A DNA stretch of 64,000 bases from the NCBI GenBank assembly GCA_001899145.1, contig MKVF01000018.1, positions 124,001 to 188,000 of the forward strand, read 5' to 3'. Below the pieces are notes generated by a model. The model was not told the DNA's origin and searched no databases. It was given only the letters and a program-made list of their open reading frames with translations. The stretch comes from Flavobacteriia bacterium 40-80. Lineage in GTDB: Bacteria > Bacteroidota > Bacteroidia > Flavobacteriales_D > Crocinitomicaceae. Below, in pieces: positions 1 through 7,826 of this stretch (position 1 is its first letter; every line of letters starts with the position of its first letter). Both the position numbers and the translations under genes were made by a program.

Positions 1-1
1 C

Positions 2-250
2 TATGCACAGCTGAAAGCTATCAATCAGGTCATTCAGACAGAACACAACAATGTTCCGAACAAAGAGCTGAGTGATGCTAAAGCAGTGATCCGTAAGGAA
101 ATTGAAGCGTTTTCATCACAGCCAATTCACCGCTACATTGAAGTGTTCGAGGAGTTCATCGAATGGCTGTCAAAAAATGAGCCTGTACAGCTCAATACGT
201 TCGGAACGCTTTCTCAGCGATTCATACAGGAACTATCCAAACAGAAGTAG
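2..250 (+). CDS. C-terminal fragment of phage protein upstream of terminase
   Basis: An open frame enters from the left edge and stops at 248-250, five bases before the terminase start. The visible 82 residues are charged and probably helical, ending in QELSKQK. Directly upstream of a terminase large subunit in Mu-like phages one expects a small terminase or Gp27-like protein, so that is the best guess from position alone. The start lies outside the window and no diagnostic motif is visible. Confidence 0.6.
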   Translation, partial: YAQLKAINQVIQTEHNNVPNKELSDAKAVIRKEIEAFSSQPIHRYIEVFEEFIEWLSKNEPVQLNTFGTLSQRFIQELSKQK

Positions 251-255
251 AAGTA

Positions 256-1782
256 ATGGCTGGCGAAACACATAAGCTGAAGGACAAACAGGCAGTCAAG
301 CGCTACGATGAATTAATCCAGCGGATCACGGCTCACAGTCAGATCAATCCTTTTGAGACTGACAAGGAAAAGAATGTCCGAATCTCAAAAGCAAAAGCAG
401 ACTTCAAGTATTTCGTTGAAACCTACTTCAAACACTACGCAGAGAGCGAAACTCCTTTTTTTCACATCCGGATAGCAAGAAAAGTACGGCGGAACAAGAA
501 ATACAAAGGCTGGCTAAAGTGGGCGCGCGGACATGCTAAATCAGTAGTTGCTACTGTACTGCTTCCGTTATGGTTGTGGATCAATGATGACATTAAATAC
601 ATGGTCGTTGTTGGGCAGACGGAAGATAAAGCAAAAATTCTGCTTAGTGACATTCAGGCAGAGTTCGAATACAACCAACTACTGATTAACGATTTCGGTG
701 TTCAGAAAGGCACTAATAACAAATGGGAAGAAGGGTATTTCGTCACCAATTCCGGCTTCAAGGCAAAAGCGCTCGGAATGGGACAGGATCCGCGCGGATT
801 AAGAACAGTTGCTGATCGGCCGGACTATATCGTCGCGGATGACTGGGAAGGAAAAGATACAGCCAAAAATCCGAAACGCCAGGATGAATATGCCGAATGG
901 TTCCTGCGAGGAGTGATCCCGACAATGGATAACAAAAACAGGCGTGTCCTTATCGCGCAGAACCACTGGACGCCAAGAATGATCTTTTCCAAGATCGTGG
1001 AAGAAAATTCCGGCTGGGATATCGACAGGCTTGACGGTTATGATCCGGTAACTTATATGCCTACCTGGAAGGAGAAGTACGACCGATGGTTCTTTAAAGA
1101 GATCGAGCAGGAAATAGGTACGATCAGAGCGTTAGCAGAGTATAATAATACACCACATATCGAAGGTAAGCTATTCCTGGACGAATACATCCAATGGTGT
1201 AAGCTTCCGCAGTTACGATCAATGACAGCTATCATAGGCCGCTGGGACGTAGCGTTTGCCGGCACAAAGACTTCCGATTATAATGCCGTCCGGATTTGGG
1301 GCTTAAAGGATGGTAAAAAATACCTGATCGACTGTTTTGTCAAGCAATCCAAAGTAAAAGAGCCACTGAACTGGATCGCCGATTTTCAATCACGGCTTCC
1401 TGAAGGAATTAATGTGCAGATAGGTTTTGAAGCGCAGTTCTGGAACGAAGAGATCTACCGGAACATTAAAGAAGTTGAGGAAGCTAAGAAGATCAGCCTG
1501 AACCTGGTTAAGATCGACCGCAGGAAAGGTAATAAGTATGATGACATCATTAAGATGTTGCCACAGTACCAGAATAGCCGGATCTATTACAATCACCATC
1601 TCCGATCACACAATGATACACAAGTTGGACTGGCACAGCTGAAGGGAATCGAGCCCGGCTACAAAACAAAAGACGATGCACCGGATGCAGATACCTACTC
1701 TTTCGATTACCTGGATGCTTTCGAACGGCACGACAGGAATCCAAACAGAACAGGGGGAACAAGAACAAACCGAAAATTTTAG
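256..1782 (+). CDS. Phage terminase large subunit (Mu Gp28-like)
   Basis: This is the DNA-packaging motor that would cut phage DNA and pump it into the prohead. A Walker-A-like loop, ARGHAKSVV, sits at about residues 90-98. A Walker B strand, YIVADDWEG, is at about 191-199 (D195/D196). A C-terminal RNase-H-like nuclease is marked by GRWDVAFAG and the downstream TSDYNAV (D331, D341). The length of 508 aa is normal for the family. The start follows the preceding stop by 5 bp, and the next gene begins 5 bp after the stop, so it belongs to a plus-strand head operon with the Gp36-like and portal genes. Confidence 0.92.
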   Translation: MAGETHKLKDKQAVKRYDELIQRITAHSQINPFETDKEKNVRISKAKADFKYFVETYFKHYAESETPFFHIRIARKVRRNKKYKGWLKWARGHAKSVVATVLLPLWLWINDDIKYMVVVGQTEDKAKILLSDIQAEFEYNQLLINDFGVQKGTNNKWEEGYFVTNSGFKAKALGMGQDPRGLRTVADRPDYIVADDWEGKDTAKNPKRQDEYAEWFLRGVIPTMDNKNRRVLIAQNHWTPRMIFSKIVEENSGWDIDRLDGYDPVTYMPTWKEKYDRWFFKEIEQEIGTIRALAEYNNTPHIEGKLFLDEYIQWCKLPQLRSMTAIIGRWDVAFAGTKTSDYNAVRIWGLKDGKKYLIDCFVKQSKVKEPLNWIADFQSRLPEGINVQIGFEAQFWNEEIYRNIKEVEEAKKISLNLVKIDRRKGNKYDDIIKMLPQYQNSRIYYNHHLRSHNDTQVGLAQLKGIEPGYKTKDDAPDADTYSFDYLDAFERHDRNPNRTGGTRTNRKF

Positions 1783-1787
1783 ACGCA

Positions 1788-2219
1788 ATGGACTTTTTAA
1801 CGATAAACGACTTTTTCAAAGTCATTCAGCCGGAAGAGCTGATTGATGTAGTAGGTGAATATGAAGATCCGACGGATCAGGGAGCTGTCATATTAGATGC
1901 GCTGGAGCTGGATGCGATCGGAGAAATGACCGGTTATCTGTCTATCCGCTATGATGCGGCAAAATGCTTTGATAGCACCACGGACAGGATTCCGATCATT
2001 ATTCAAAAGTGTGTGGACATTGTGCTATACAATGCCTACAGTGCTGTTGCTCCGAACAATATTCCAAAGCTTCGGACAACACGCTACGAAAATGCGGTGA
2101 ACTGGCTGGAGAAAGTAGCGAGCGGTTTTATCGCTCCGGATCTTCCAGTGAAAGAGGATCAGCCCAAAACACCCCTCAGATATGGCAGCTCGCAAACTAA
2201 AACAGACAACTTCTTTTAA
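1788..2219 (+). CDS. Mu Gp36-like protein (DUF1320 family)
   Basis: A 143-aa protein whose length, acidic N-terminal half and central pattern (EMTGYLSIRYD, then a helix and a segment ending NWLEKVASG) resemble the Gp36/DUF1320 family of Mu-like phages. These are thought to act in head-tail joining. It lies 5 bp after terminase and 2 bp before the portal gene, in the same operon. Family-level function is not well established. Confidence 0.75.
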   Translation: MDFLTINDFFKVIQPEELIDVVGEYEDPTDQGAVILDALELDAIGEMTGYLSIRYDAAKCFDSTTDRIPIIIQKCVDIVLYNAYSAVAPNNIPKLRTTRYENAVNWLEKVASGFIAPDLPVKEDQPKTPLRYGSSQTKTDNFF

Positions 2220-2221
2220 TC

Positions 2222-3445
2222 ATGGCAAAGAAACAAGCAAAACAAGCACCGGAAACGGCACAGCCAAAGCAACGCCCGGACAGACTGGTAACACGTATTA
2301 TCCGCAGCACTAATGCGCGGTCTAAAAAAGATATTCAGCAATGGCGTGTCGCGCTGCAGCAAGCAGAGAATGCCGATAACCCAAAGCGGATACTTCTTTA
2401 TAACATCTATAATGAAATTCTTATTGACGCGCATTTGTCTGCAGAAATCGAACGGCGTTTAAATGCACTGCTCGGAAATAAGTACGAATTGTATGACGAA
2501 GACGGAACCGCACAACCTGAAGCTTCAGCAATGATCAGAAAAGAATGGTACAGACAGCTGCTGCGCTGGGCATGGGAAACGATCTTATGGGGCCATTCGC
2601 TGGTTGAAATCGAAGCACTCACTCAGGATGGTTTAATCGGAAGCGTGAGACTGGTGAACCGCTGGCACGTTTACCCGGAACGTGGGATTGTGGCAGTAAA
2701 ACAAGGCGACGAAAATGGGATTGACTACAGATTAGACAAGAAGTATTCGCCCTGGTTGTTCGAGATCGGTGATCCGTACGACTTAGGTTTGCTCAACAAA
2801 TGTGTTCCTCATGTGATCTTTAAACGTTTTGCACAAAGTGCCTATTCAGAGTACTGTGAAGTGTTGGGGATTCCGCCACGGGTGCTCAAAACTGATGCAC
2901 TGGATCCGGAACACCTGAACCGCTCCGAAGACATGATGGCAAATATGGGTACAAACTCTTATGCTGTCATCGGAAAAGATGAAGAGATTGTTTTTGTGAA
3001 CGCTCAGGGCGGAGATGGTGAGATCTTTACCAATCTGTTTAAAATATCTTCAAATGAGATTTCCAAATTAATAGGTGGAGCTGTAATCGGAGAAGACTCG
3101 CAACAAGGATCAAGAGCAAAAGAACAGGTAGCTTATGATTTAAGCAAGTCCATCCAGCAAGCGGACAAGACAATGATTGAAAGTGTGATTAACGAGCAGA
3201 TCATTCCACGTCTTGTTGAAATGGGTTATCCGTTCGCAGGGTTAACTTTTGAATTTATCCGTGAAAAGAACCTGACTGAAGAACTGGATATGGCTTTGAA
3301 AATAGCACAGCAGTTTGATATGGATAAGGAAGGCATAGATTATATGAATCAGACGTTCTCTGTACCTGTTGTGAAGCAGAAACAAAATTCCGGGTTCGAC
3401 GGAGCAGCTCCTGAAGCTAAAGGGAACAGCTCTTTTTTCGGCTAA
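2222..3445 (+). CDS. Phage portal protein (Mu Gp29-like, DUF935), zero-frame product
   Basis: The portal ring at the capsid vertex, through which DNA is packaged. The 407-aa sequence has the DUF935 layout: N-terminal region with DAHLSAEIERRLNALLG, central GHSLVEIE, RWHVYPE, and a C-terminal segment with IGEDSQQGSRA and a late helical region. The zero frame stops with TAA at 3443-3445, directly after a T6C slippery run and before a GC-rich hairpin. The next coding frame has no start codon for about 230 bases, so a fraction of ribosomes probably shift -1 at 3433-3439 to make a portal-MuF fusion of about 838 aa. Confidence 0.9.
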   Translation: MAKKQAKQAPETAQPKQRPDRLVTRIIRSTNARSKKDIQQWRVALQQAENADNPKRILLYNIYNEILIDAHLSAEIERRLNALLGNKYELYDEDGTAQPEASAMIRKEWYRQLLRWAWETILWGHSLVEIEALTQDGLIGSVRLVNRWHVYPERGIVAVKQGDENGIDYRLDKKYSPWLFEIGDPYDLGLLNKCVPHVIFKRFAQSAYSEYCEVLGIPPRVLKTDALDPEHLNRSEDMMANMGTNSYAVIGKDEEIVFVNAQGGDGEIFTNLFKISSNEISKLIGGAVIGEDSQQGSRAKEQVAYDLSKSIQQADKTMIESVINEQIIPRLVEMGYPFAGLTFEFIREKNLTEELDMALKIAQQFDMDKEGIDYMNQTFSVPVVKQKQNSGFDGAAPEAKGNSSFFG

Positions 3446-3464
3446 GCCCCGATGCACTCGGGGC
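3433..3464 (+). other. Candidate programmed -1 ribosomal frameshift signal
   Basis: The heptamer T TTT TTC (3433-3439) sits in the correct phase for the portal frame (codons TCT TTT TTC). Six bases later comes a perfect 7-bp stem, GCCCCGA (3446-3452) with TCGGGGC (3458-3464), closing a 5-nt loop. The portal stop codon lies in the spacer. A slip of -1 enters the MuF frame, which is open from 3421. An AAAGGGA run at 3419-3425 could act as an upstream stimulator as in dnaX, though Bacteroidota use Shine-Dalgarno pairing weakly. Confidence 0.72.
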
Positions 3465-4737
3465 ACAGCTCGCAAAAACGTATGATCTTACTGCCGTAAC
3501 TGCAGCAAGCAATATCTTCAGTGACGATGAGCTGGAACGAATTGCACGGAAGTTTTTCAATGATAAGGGCGAACCCGTCGATGATGAACTTTGGAAAAAG
3601 AATTATTCCGAATTATCTAAAGCGATCGGAAAGGGTTATACCGTTGTAACAGACGAGCAGGATGTCCGGATGAATTACGAGCTGAAAAATAACGTTGCCG
3701 TCTTCGCTGCTTTCAAAGCCTGGCGCATGGGTGGAGATGTAAGCAATCTGCTTGTGGATGAAAATGGTAATAAAAAACAATGGGGCGAATTCCTGAAGGA
3801 TTACAAAAAGATAAATGGTGATTATAATGTTCACTGGTTATCTGCAGAATACAATCTGGCACAACGCCAGGCAAGCGCTGCACGTCAATGGCAGGACTGG
3901 CAGCGGGATAAGCATGTTTATCCAAACCTGGAATATATGCCTTCCAAAAGTGCTAACCCAAGTGAGCAGCACAAGCTCTATTACGGCATTATAAAGCCGA
4001 TTGATGATCCGATCTGGAATTATATTCTGCCTCCGAGCAGGTGGAACTGTGATTGCTGGTTAAAACAAACAAGGGAAGATCCTACCGAACATGACGTGGA
4101 AGTTCCGACACCACCTGCAGGAATTGTTGGGAATCCCGGAAAGACAGGAATGATTTTTTCACCGGATCATCCATACATACCGAAAAGCAAGGCTGAAAAG
4201 CAGGAAGTGCGGGAATCTTTCAATCAATTGCGAAATGCTTTGAATGAAGAGTACATTGATTTCAAGGCGAAAAAAGGAAAGGTGCGGGTGAGCATGAACG
4301 CAGATCCGGATGATTACCTGGACAACTTCCGGTACGCAAAAAATGTCAGCGATCAACATCCTGGAGTGTTCAAAATTTTGGCGCATTCAAACAAACAAGG
4401 TGTTAAAAACCCGGAGTTCAACTATAAAGGGTTTGTCGGTGACAGAACCGCGGCAAAAACATCCTATCCGGAGAAGTACATCAACAATAGCTTTTCGGAT
4501 AAAATGGGTGTAAAAAAACAGCTCAGAAGCTTTGATAAAACATTCATTGCGCTGGACTTCGGTAATATTCTTAATGAAGACAACGTGCTTAGGGCTGCTC
4601 AACAATTGTATGGAAAGTTCAAACGTTATGAGACCGTTCATTTTGTAATCTGCAGGAAAGGTAACAAAACAGTTATACTATCTAATGGCAGCAGCATTAA
4701 GGATATGAGCGATAAAATCACAAAAGGACTGCTATAA
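3439..4737 (+). CDS. MuF-type minor head protein with C-terminal nuclease-toxin-like domain, probably made by -1 frameshift
   Basis: The frame is open from 3421 to 4737, but its first ATG is at 3670 and there is no in-frame ATG, GTG or TTG before it. The 3481-3670 part nevertheless reads as coding (AASNIFSDDELERIARKFF). The first half matches the Mu gpF/MuF minor head fold, including IWNYILPPSRWNCDCW. After a charged linker the last roughly 130 residues (from about DPDDYLDNF) look like a BECR/CdiA-CT-type nuclease: ILAHSN, then FVGDRTAAKTS, and a run of strand-helix units ending FVICRKGNKTVIL. Such MuF-toxin fusions are known in phages. The toxin assignment is inference from pattern only. Confidence 0.78.
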   Translation, partial: RLSPDALGAQLAKTYDLTAVTAASNIFSDDELERIARKFFNDKGEPVDDELWKKNYSELSKAIGKGYTVVTDEQDVRMNYELKNNVAVFAAFKAWRMGGDVSNLLVDENGNKKQWGEFLKDYKKINGDYNVHWLSAEYNLAQRQASAARQWQDWQRDKHVYPNLEYMPSKSANPSEQHKLYYGIIKPIDDPIWNYILPPSRWNCDCWLKQTREDPTEHDVEVPTPPAGIVGNPGKTGMIFSPDHPYIPKSKAEKQEVRESFNQLRNALNEEYIDFKAKKGKVRVSMNADPDDYLDNFRYAKNVSDQHPGVFKILAHSNKQGVKNPEFNYKGFVGDRTAAKTSYPEKYINNSFSDKMGVKKQLRSFDKTFIALDFGNILNEDNVLRAAQQLYGKFKRYETVHFVICRKGNKTVILSNGSSIKDMSDKITKGLL

Positions 4738-4752
4738 AATAACAGTCCTTTT
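4722..4752. terminator. Intrinsic terminator overlapping the MuF stop
   Basis: A perfect 10-bp inverted repeat, AAAAGGACTG (4722-4731) with CAGTCCTTTT (4743-4752), closes an 11-nt loop and overlaps the end of the MuF frame. A-tract and T-tract flanks make it plausible in both directions. It would separate the capsid-assembly genes from the following completion genes. Confidence 0.6.
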
Positions 4753-4801
4753 GGGGCGGGATTGGCAATGCCGCTCCCTATATTTACAAATATACAAACA
4801 A

Positions 4802-5284
4802 ATGGCTGATTTCAAAAACATTGATAAAAAAATAGCTAATCTGGAACGATACATCCGGACAGAGCTGCCTACCATTATAGGCGTGGAAGGAGTTAACCAT
4901 TTCAAAGAATCGTTCCAAAACGAAGGGTTCACCGATCGAAATCTACAAAAATGGCCTCAGGTAAAAAGAAGAACGGCGACATCACCCTGGTATGGGTTTA
5001 AATACGGTTCCAACAAAATATCTAACGCAGCCACCAGTAGAAAGATTCTTACGGGTGAATCAGGCGCACTGGCAGATTCCATACGATGGAAGCTATACGC
5101 AAATGGAATCCGATTTATTGCCGCCACTAAATACGCCAAGATTCAAAATGAAGGAGGTGAGGTGAAGGTATTCGGCCGGGCAACCAAAAGAATTCCGGCA
5201 AGGAAGTTTATGGGAGATTCTGAAAAGCTTAGAAAGCGGATTGTTGACATAGTAATTAAGGACTTTAAACGTATAATGAAATGA
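4802..5284 (+). CDS. Phage virion morphogenesis protein (Mu gpG-like)
   Basis: A 160-aa protein when started at the ATG at 4802; a TTG at 4751 would add 17 poor residues. The pattern HFKESFQNEGFTD..LQKWPQVKRRT, then ILTGESGALADSI and a late ATKYAKIQNEGGEV, is typical of the Mu gpG / tail-completion family. Its C-terminus carries RIPARKFMGDS, the 'P.R.F.G' signature of these proteins. Its last codons overlap the next start (ATGA at 5281-5284), which implies translational coupling. Confidence 0.85.
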   Translation: MADFKNIDKKIANLERYIRTELPTIIGVEGVNHFKESFQNEGFTDRNLQKWPQVKRRTATSPWYGFKYGSNKISNAATSRKILTGESGALADSIRWKLYANGIRFIAATKYAKIQNEGGEVKVFGRATKRIPARKFMGDSEKLRKRIVDIVIKDFKRIMK

Positions 5285-5766
5285 TTGTTTTAAATGAAAT
5301 TTACACGGTATTAAAATCCCGTTTAAAAGAGCTTCAGGAGATAAAAAAAATTGACTGGTACAATAATCAGTATAACAACACGGAAGAGGAGAAAGCAACT
5401 CGTTATCCTGTAGTATATGTTGAATTCATTGATCCTATTTCGTGGATCCAGAACGGTGATAAGTTTCAACATGGAACTGCAACCATCCGACTACACTGTG
5501 TAGTATATGATCTGCAGGACACGCCGGTGCGCTGCATGGAGTTTGTTCAGAAGATCTACGAGCACATTAACAGTAAGAGCTTGTATGATGCTACCGATTT
5601 TCAGCTAACTACAGAGCTGGTACGCCAGGCAACAACATTTCCAAAAAGGTATAATCAGCTAAAAGTGGTGATGATGGATTTTGTCTGCGAAATATTCGAC
5701 ATCAGCAATATGCCGGAAGGAATAGCCGTACAGCCGGTTGAATTTATTATCTCGACTTCCAGTTAA
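5281..5766 (+). CDS. Phage head-tail/tail-terminator-like protein
   Basis: A 161-aa alpha/beta protein coupled by a 4-bp overlap to the gpG-like gene. The order of a helix (NEIYTVLKSRLKEL), a short strand with YPVVYVEFIDPISW, then HGTATIRLHCVVYD and a final MDFVCEIFD resembles small tail-terminator or head-closure proteins. No catalytic motif is visible. It is the last gene of the plus-strand block in the window and meets the minus-strand block by a 20-bp tail-to-tail overlap. Confidence 0.6.
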   Translation: MIVLNEIYTVLKSRLKELQEIKKIDWYNNQYNNTEEEKATRYPVVYVEFIDPISWIQNGDKFQHGTATIRLHCVVYDLQDTPVRCMEFVQKIYEHINSKSLYDATDFQLTTELVRQATTFPKRYNQLKVVMMDFVCEIFDISNMPEGIAVQPVEFIISTSS

Positions 5767-6064
5767 AGTGTGGAAATTTCTTTGACAGTTCCGGAAGTGT
5801 CGGCTTCTCATTGACAATCTGTGACAACTGATCTACACTGGCCGATAACACTACTATAATACGAGGCGCTGTCAGATAGAATTCTTTTTCCAGATGTGCA
5901 ATACAGTCGTCATATCGGTAACGGTTAATTTCCGCATGAAAATAATAACGGTGTAACAGCGCTTCGTTGCGATCAGGTAGGAAATAATTGCGGGGCCGTT
6001 GCTTTCTTACAGCCGGCTGTTGTTCAGAGAATAAATCGGAAAATAGAGATTGTTGCCCACGCAT
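5747..6064 (-). CDS. Conserved phage-type hypothetical protein
   Basis: A 105-aa basic protein beginning MRGQQSLFSDLFSEQ. The central part (RNEALLHRYYFHAEINRYRYDDCIAHLEKEFYLTAPRI) looks like a helix-turn-helix of the kind found in small phage DNA-binding proteins. It overlaps the plus-strand gene end by 20 bp. Function unknown. Confidence 0.6.
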   Translation of the reverse strand: MRGQQSLFSDLFSEQQPAVRKQRPRNYFLPDRNEALLHRYYFHAEINRYRYDDCIAHLEKEFYLTAPRIIVVLSASVDQLSQIVNEKPTLPELSKKFPHFNWKSR

Positions 6065-6110
6065 ATTTCCAAATTTATGGGGTTAATTTGAATTTTGCAA
6101 ATGGGAATTA

Positions 6111-6137
6111 AAAAAACCGCCCAAACAGGCGGTTTTA
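6111..6137. terminator. Intrinsic terminator
   Basis: AAAACCGCC and GGCGGTTTT form a perfect 9-bp stem around a 6-nt loop, followed by T/A tracts on both sides. It lies just downstream of the minus-strand small membrane protein gene and can serve transcripts ending from the right. Confidence 0.75.
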
Positions 6138-6140
6138 ATG

Positions 6141-6353
6141 TTATTTTACGGTCTTTTCAACCTCTTCAGCAATTTTTGCAAGGTTGATTTCGATTCCCTT
6201 TTCTTTTGCTATCTGTTGTAAAACCTGCAACTGCATACTTTGCATTATTCGTAACCTCTTTGTATATTTAAGCATACTGTTCATCCACATGAACGCATAT
6301 ATCACTAAACAAAGAGAGATAATTAAAATTAGTATTCCTATATTCGATTCCAT
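6141..6353 (-). CDS. Small single-pass membrane protein
   Basis: The 70-aa protein starts at the ATG at 6353; an upstream GTG at 6374 is less likely. Residues about 4-24 form one clear membrane segment (IGILILIISLCLVIYAFMW). A basic, helical cytoplasmic tail follows, ending in EEVEKTVK. It resembles small phage holin or anchor proteins, but nothing specific identifies it. Confidence 0.6.
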   Translation of the reverse strand: MESNIGILILIISLCLVIYAFMWMNSMLKYTKRLRIMQSMQLQVLQQIAKEKGIEINLAKIAEEVEKTVK

Positions 6354-6391
6354 AGTTATATTTTTAGTTTTCACAAAACTAATAAAAAAAG

Positions 6392-6781
6392 TTACGAGAC
6401 AACCATCTCACAAGCTCTTTGATGCCCGATAACAGATTCATCCCATGTTGAGTACCTTTCCTGATAACCGGAATGTTCACCGCCAAAAATCATCGTTTCA
6501 AACAAAATCGGAGCTTCATCTTCTTTAAACGACAGAGAATGATCAATTCCCAAAAAAACAGTTGAAACCTCAACACCCTGAATCATTGTTTTTTTTACAA
6601 TCCGATTTTCTATTTTTGCATGCCATTGAGCCCATTCAATGCTATTTACTTTTTTAGGAACTTTATTTTCTAAAATGTAATATATATTCAAATCATCTAT
6701 ATAGTTCATCGGTCTTACATCTATCTCTTTCCCACCGAGCATAACCTTAATAGATGCCCAATTATATTTTTTATTTTGCAT
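6392..6781 (-). CDS. Conserved hypothetical protein (phage-associated type)
   Basis: A 129-aa protein ending with FETMIFGGEHSGYQERYSTWDESVIGHQRACEMV, a pattern I recognise from small uncharacterised proteins scattered in phages and genomic islands. Its start lies inside the 3' end of the upstream minus-strand gene (61-bp overlap). The local AT content is higher than in the phage head genes, which suggests a moron cassette. Confidence 0.6.
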   Translation of the reverse strand: MQNKKYNWASIKVMLGGKEIDVRPMNYIDDLNIYYILENKVPKKVNSIEWAQWHAKIENRIVKKTMIQGVEVSTVFLGIDHSLSFKEDEAPILFETMIFGGEHSGYQERYSTWDESVIGHQRACEMVVS

Positions 6782-7218
6782 AACCTGAGTTCTTTTACCA
6801 CGTTAATACTTTTTCTTCTACAAATTTGCAATTCCTCTTTATTCAAATAGTAAATTTTAGGCTCATTATCTTCTTCATACATGGTAATGGCATACATATC
6901 GTTATATCCACTCCCTGAATCTATCCATGGCTTTACCAGTTCCAGAAATTTCTCAATTTCATTTTCGTAATTTTTCAGATTTGATCGTGCAGATAAAATC
7001 CATTGGTCCGTAATTTCATCCTGCCACATCTTTATTACAGGATCACTTACAGCAAAATAATAACTGCCATTTACCAACACATTTCGATCTTCTTCCCAAA
7101 GATAACCTTCTGGCTCTTCTTCCAAATCGCCAGCTAAATATCTTATTGTGTCTATAACATTTTGAGGCGTATTCTTTTTAAAACTTGCGCCAAATATTAG
7201 TTCCGTGTACATTCCCAT
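6721..7218 (-). CDS. Conserved hypothetical protein, MGMYTEL family
   Basis: A 165-aa protein starting MGMYTELIFGASFKKNTP, with GSYYFAVSDP and LKNYENEIEKFLELVKPWID, a recognisable but uncharacterised family. The last roughly 20 residues read through the start of the next gene and are basic and unlike the rest. A small 3' frameshift or recent extension is therefore possible. No function assigned. Confidence 0.6.
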   Translation of the reverse strand: MGMYTELIFGASFKKNTPQNVIDTIRYLAGDLEEEPEGYLWEEDRNVLVNGSYYFAVSDPVIKMWQDEITDQWILSARSNLKNYENEIEKFLELVKPWIDSGSGYNDMYAITMYEEDNEPKIYYLNKEELQICRRKSINVVKELRLCKIKNIIGHLLRLCSVGKR

Positions 7219-7242
7219 TTCTTAATTTTTAATTGTTTCAAA

Positions 7243-7539
7243 TTATTGATTTATTGGTTTCCATTTACGTTTTTGTAAGCTAATACCGTACTGTTTTACG
7301 GTGTCTGTTAATATCGTAATTTCGCTTTTTTTACTTTTTTCAAACTCGTTAATTACTTCAGCAAGTTTGCTAAGTGAATCACAAGCAGTGTTACAAACGT
7401 GGTATATATTTTTTAGTGCTTCCGTCAATTCATCTACTGTAAATCTTGTCACGATTGAAAGATGTTCTAATTCTTTATTTATTCTATCCGAATCAAATTC
7501 TGAATATCCTAATAATGTCCAATCCATATCAATATTCAA
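7243..7539 (-). CDS. Hypothetical helical protein
   Basis: A 98-aa, largely helical protein (NKELEHLSIVTRFTVDELTEALKNIYHV..). Its start overlaps the stop of the upstream gene by 4 bp, so it is co-translated with the putative DGR accessory gene. It is not recognisably the usual DGR accessory protein Avd. Function unknown. Confidence 0.5.
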   Translation of the reverse strand: MNIDMDWTLLGYSEFDSDRINKELEHLSIVTRFTVDELTEALKNIYHVCNTACDSLSKLAEVINEFEKSKKSEITILTDTVKQYGISLQKRKWKPINQ

Positions 7540-7826
7540 CTAAATTCATAATACTTTCCAACCTGGACAATAGTCGTACTGAAAGGAAAGCTGTCTTTTG
7601 AAATCTGGTTCAGTGTGTTGATCAACACAGTAGATCCGGTAAACAATACATGCTTCATTTCATTAAACTCTATTTGAATCTGCGCATATTCTCCTTTGAT
7701 TTTAGATGGAGAAATAATGTAGGCATGAACAATTATTTCCTTGTTTAAAATCCAGTTTATCTGAACTTTGTTACCGATGAAATGATTAGTTTCATTTCTT
7801 ATTCCGAGATCACTGAACTTCTTCAT
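7536..7826 (-). CDS. Putative DGR-associated small beta-rich protein
   Basis: A 96-aa protein overlapping the 3' end of the reverse transcriptase gene by 17 bp. It has strands (VQINWILNKEIIVHAYIISPSKI, YAQIQIEF) followed by HVLFTGSTVLINTLNQI and a final TTIVQVGKYYEFS. I associate this type with DGR loci of Bacteroidota, where a small OB-like protein often sits beside the RT. This is recollection plus context and is not proven by a motif. Confidence 0.55.
   Translation of the reverse strand: MKKFSDLGIRNETNHFIGNKVQINWILNKEIIVHAYIISPSKIKGEYAQIQIEFNEMKHVLFTGSTVLINTLNQISKDSFPFSTTIVQVGKYYEFS

Noticed and set aside
3670-4737. Independent MuF gene starting at ATG 3670
   Set aside because: It would discard about 75 upstream codons that read as coding and are typical of the family's N-terminus, and leave the frameshift cassette unexplained.
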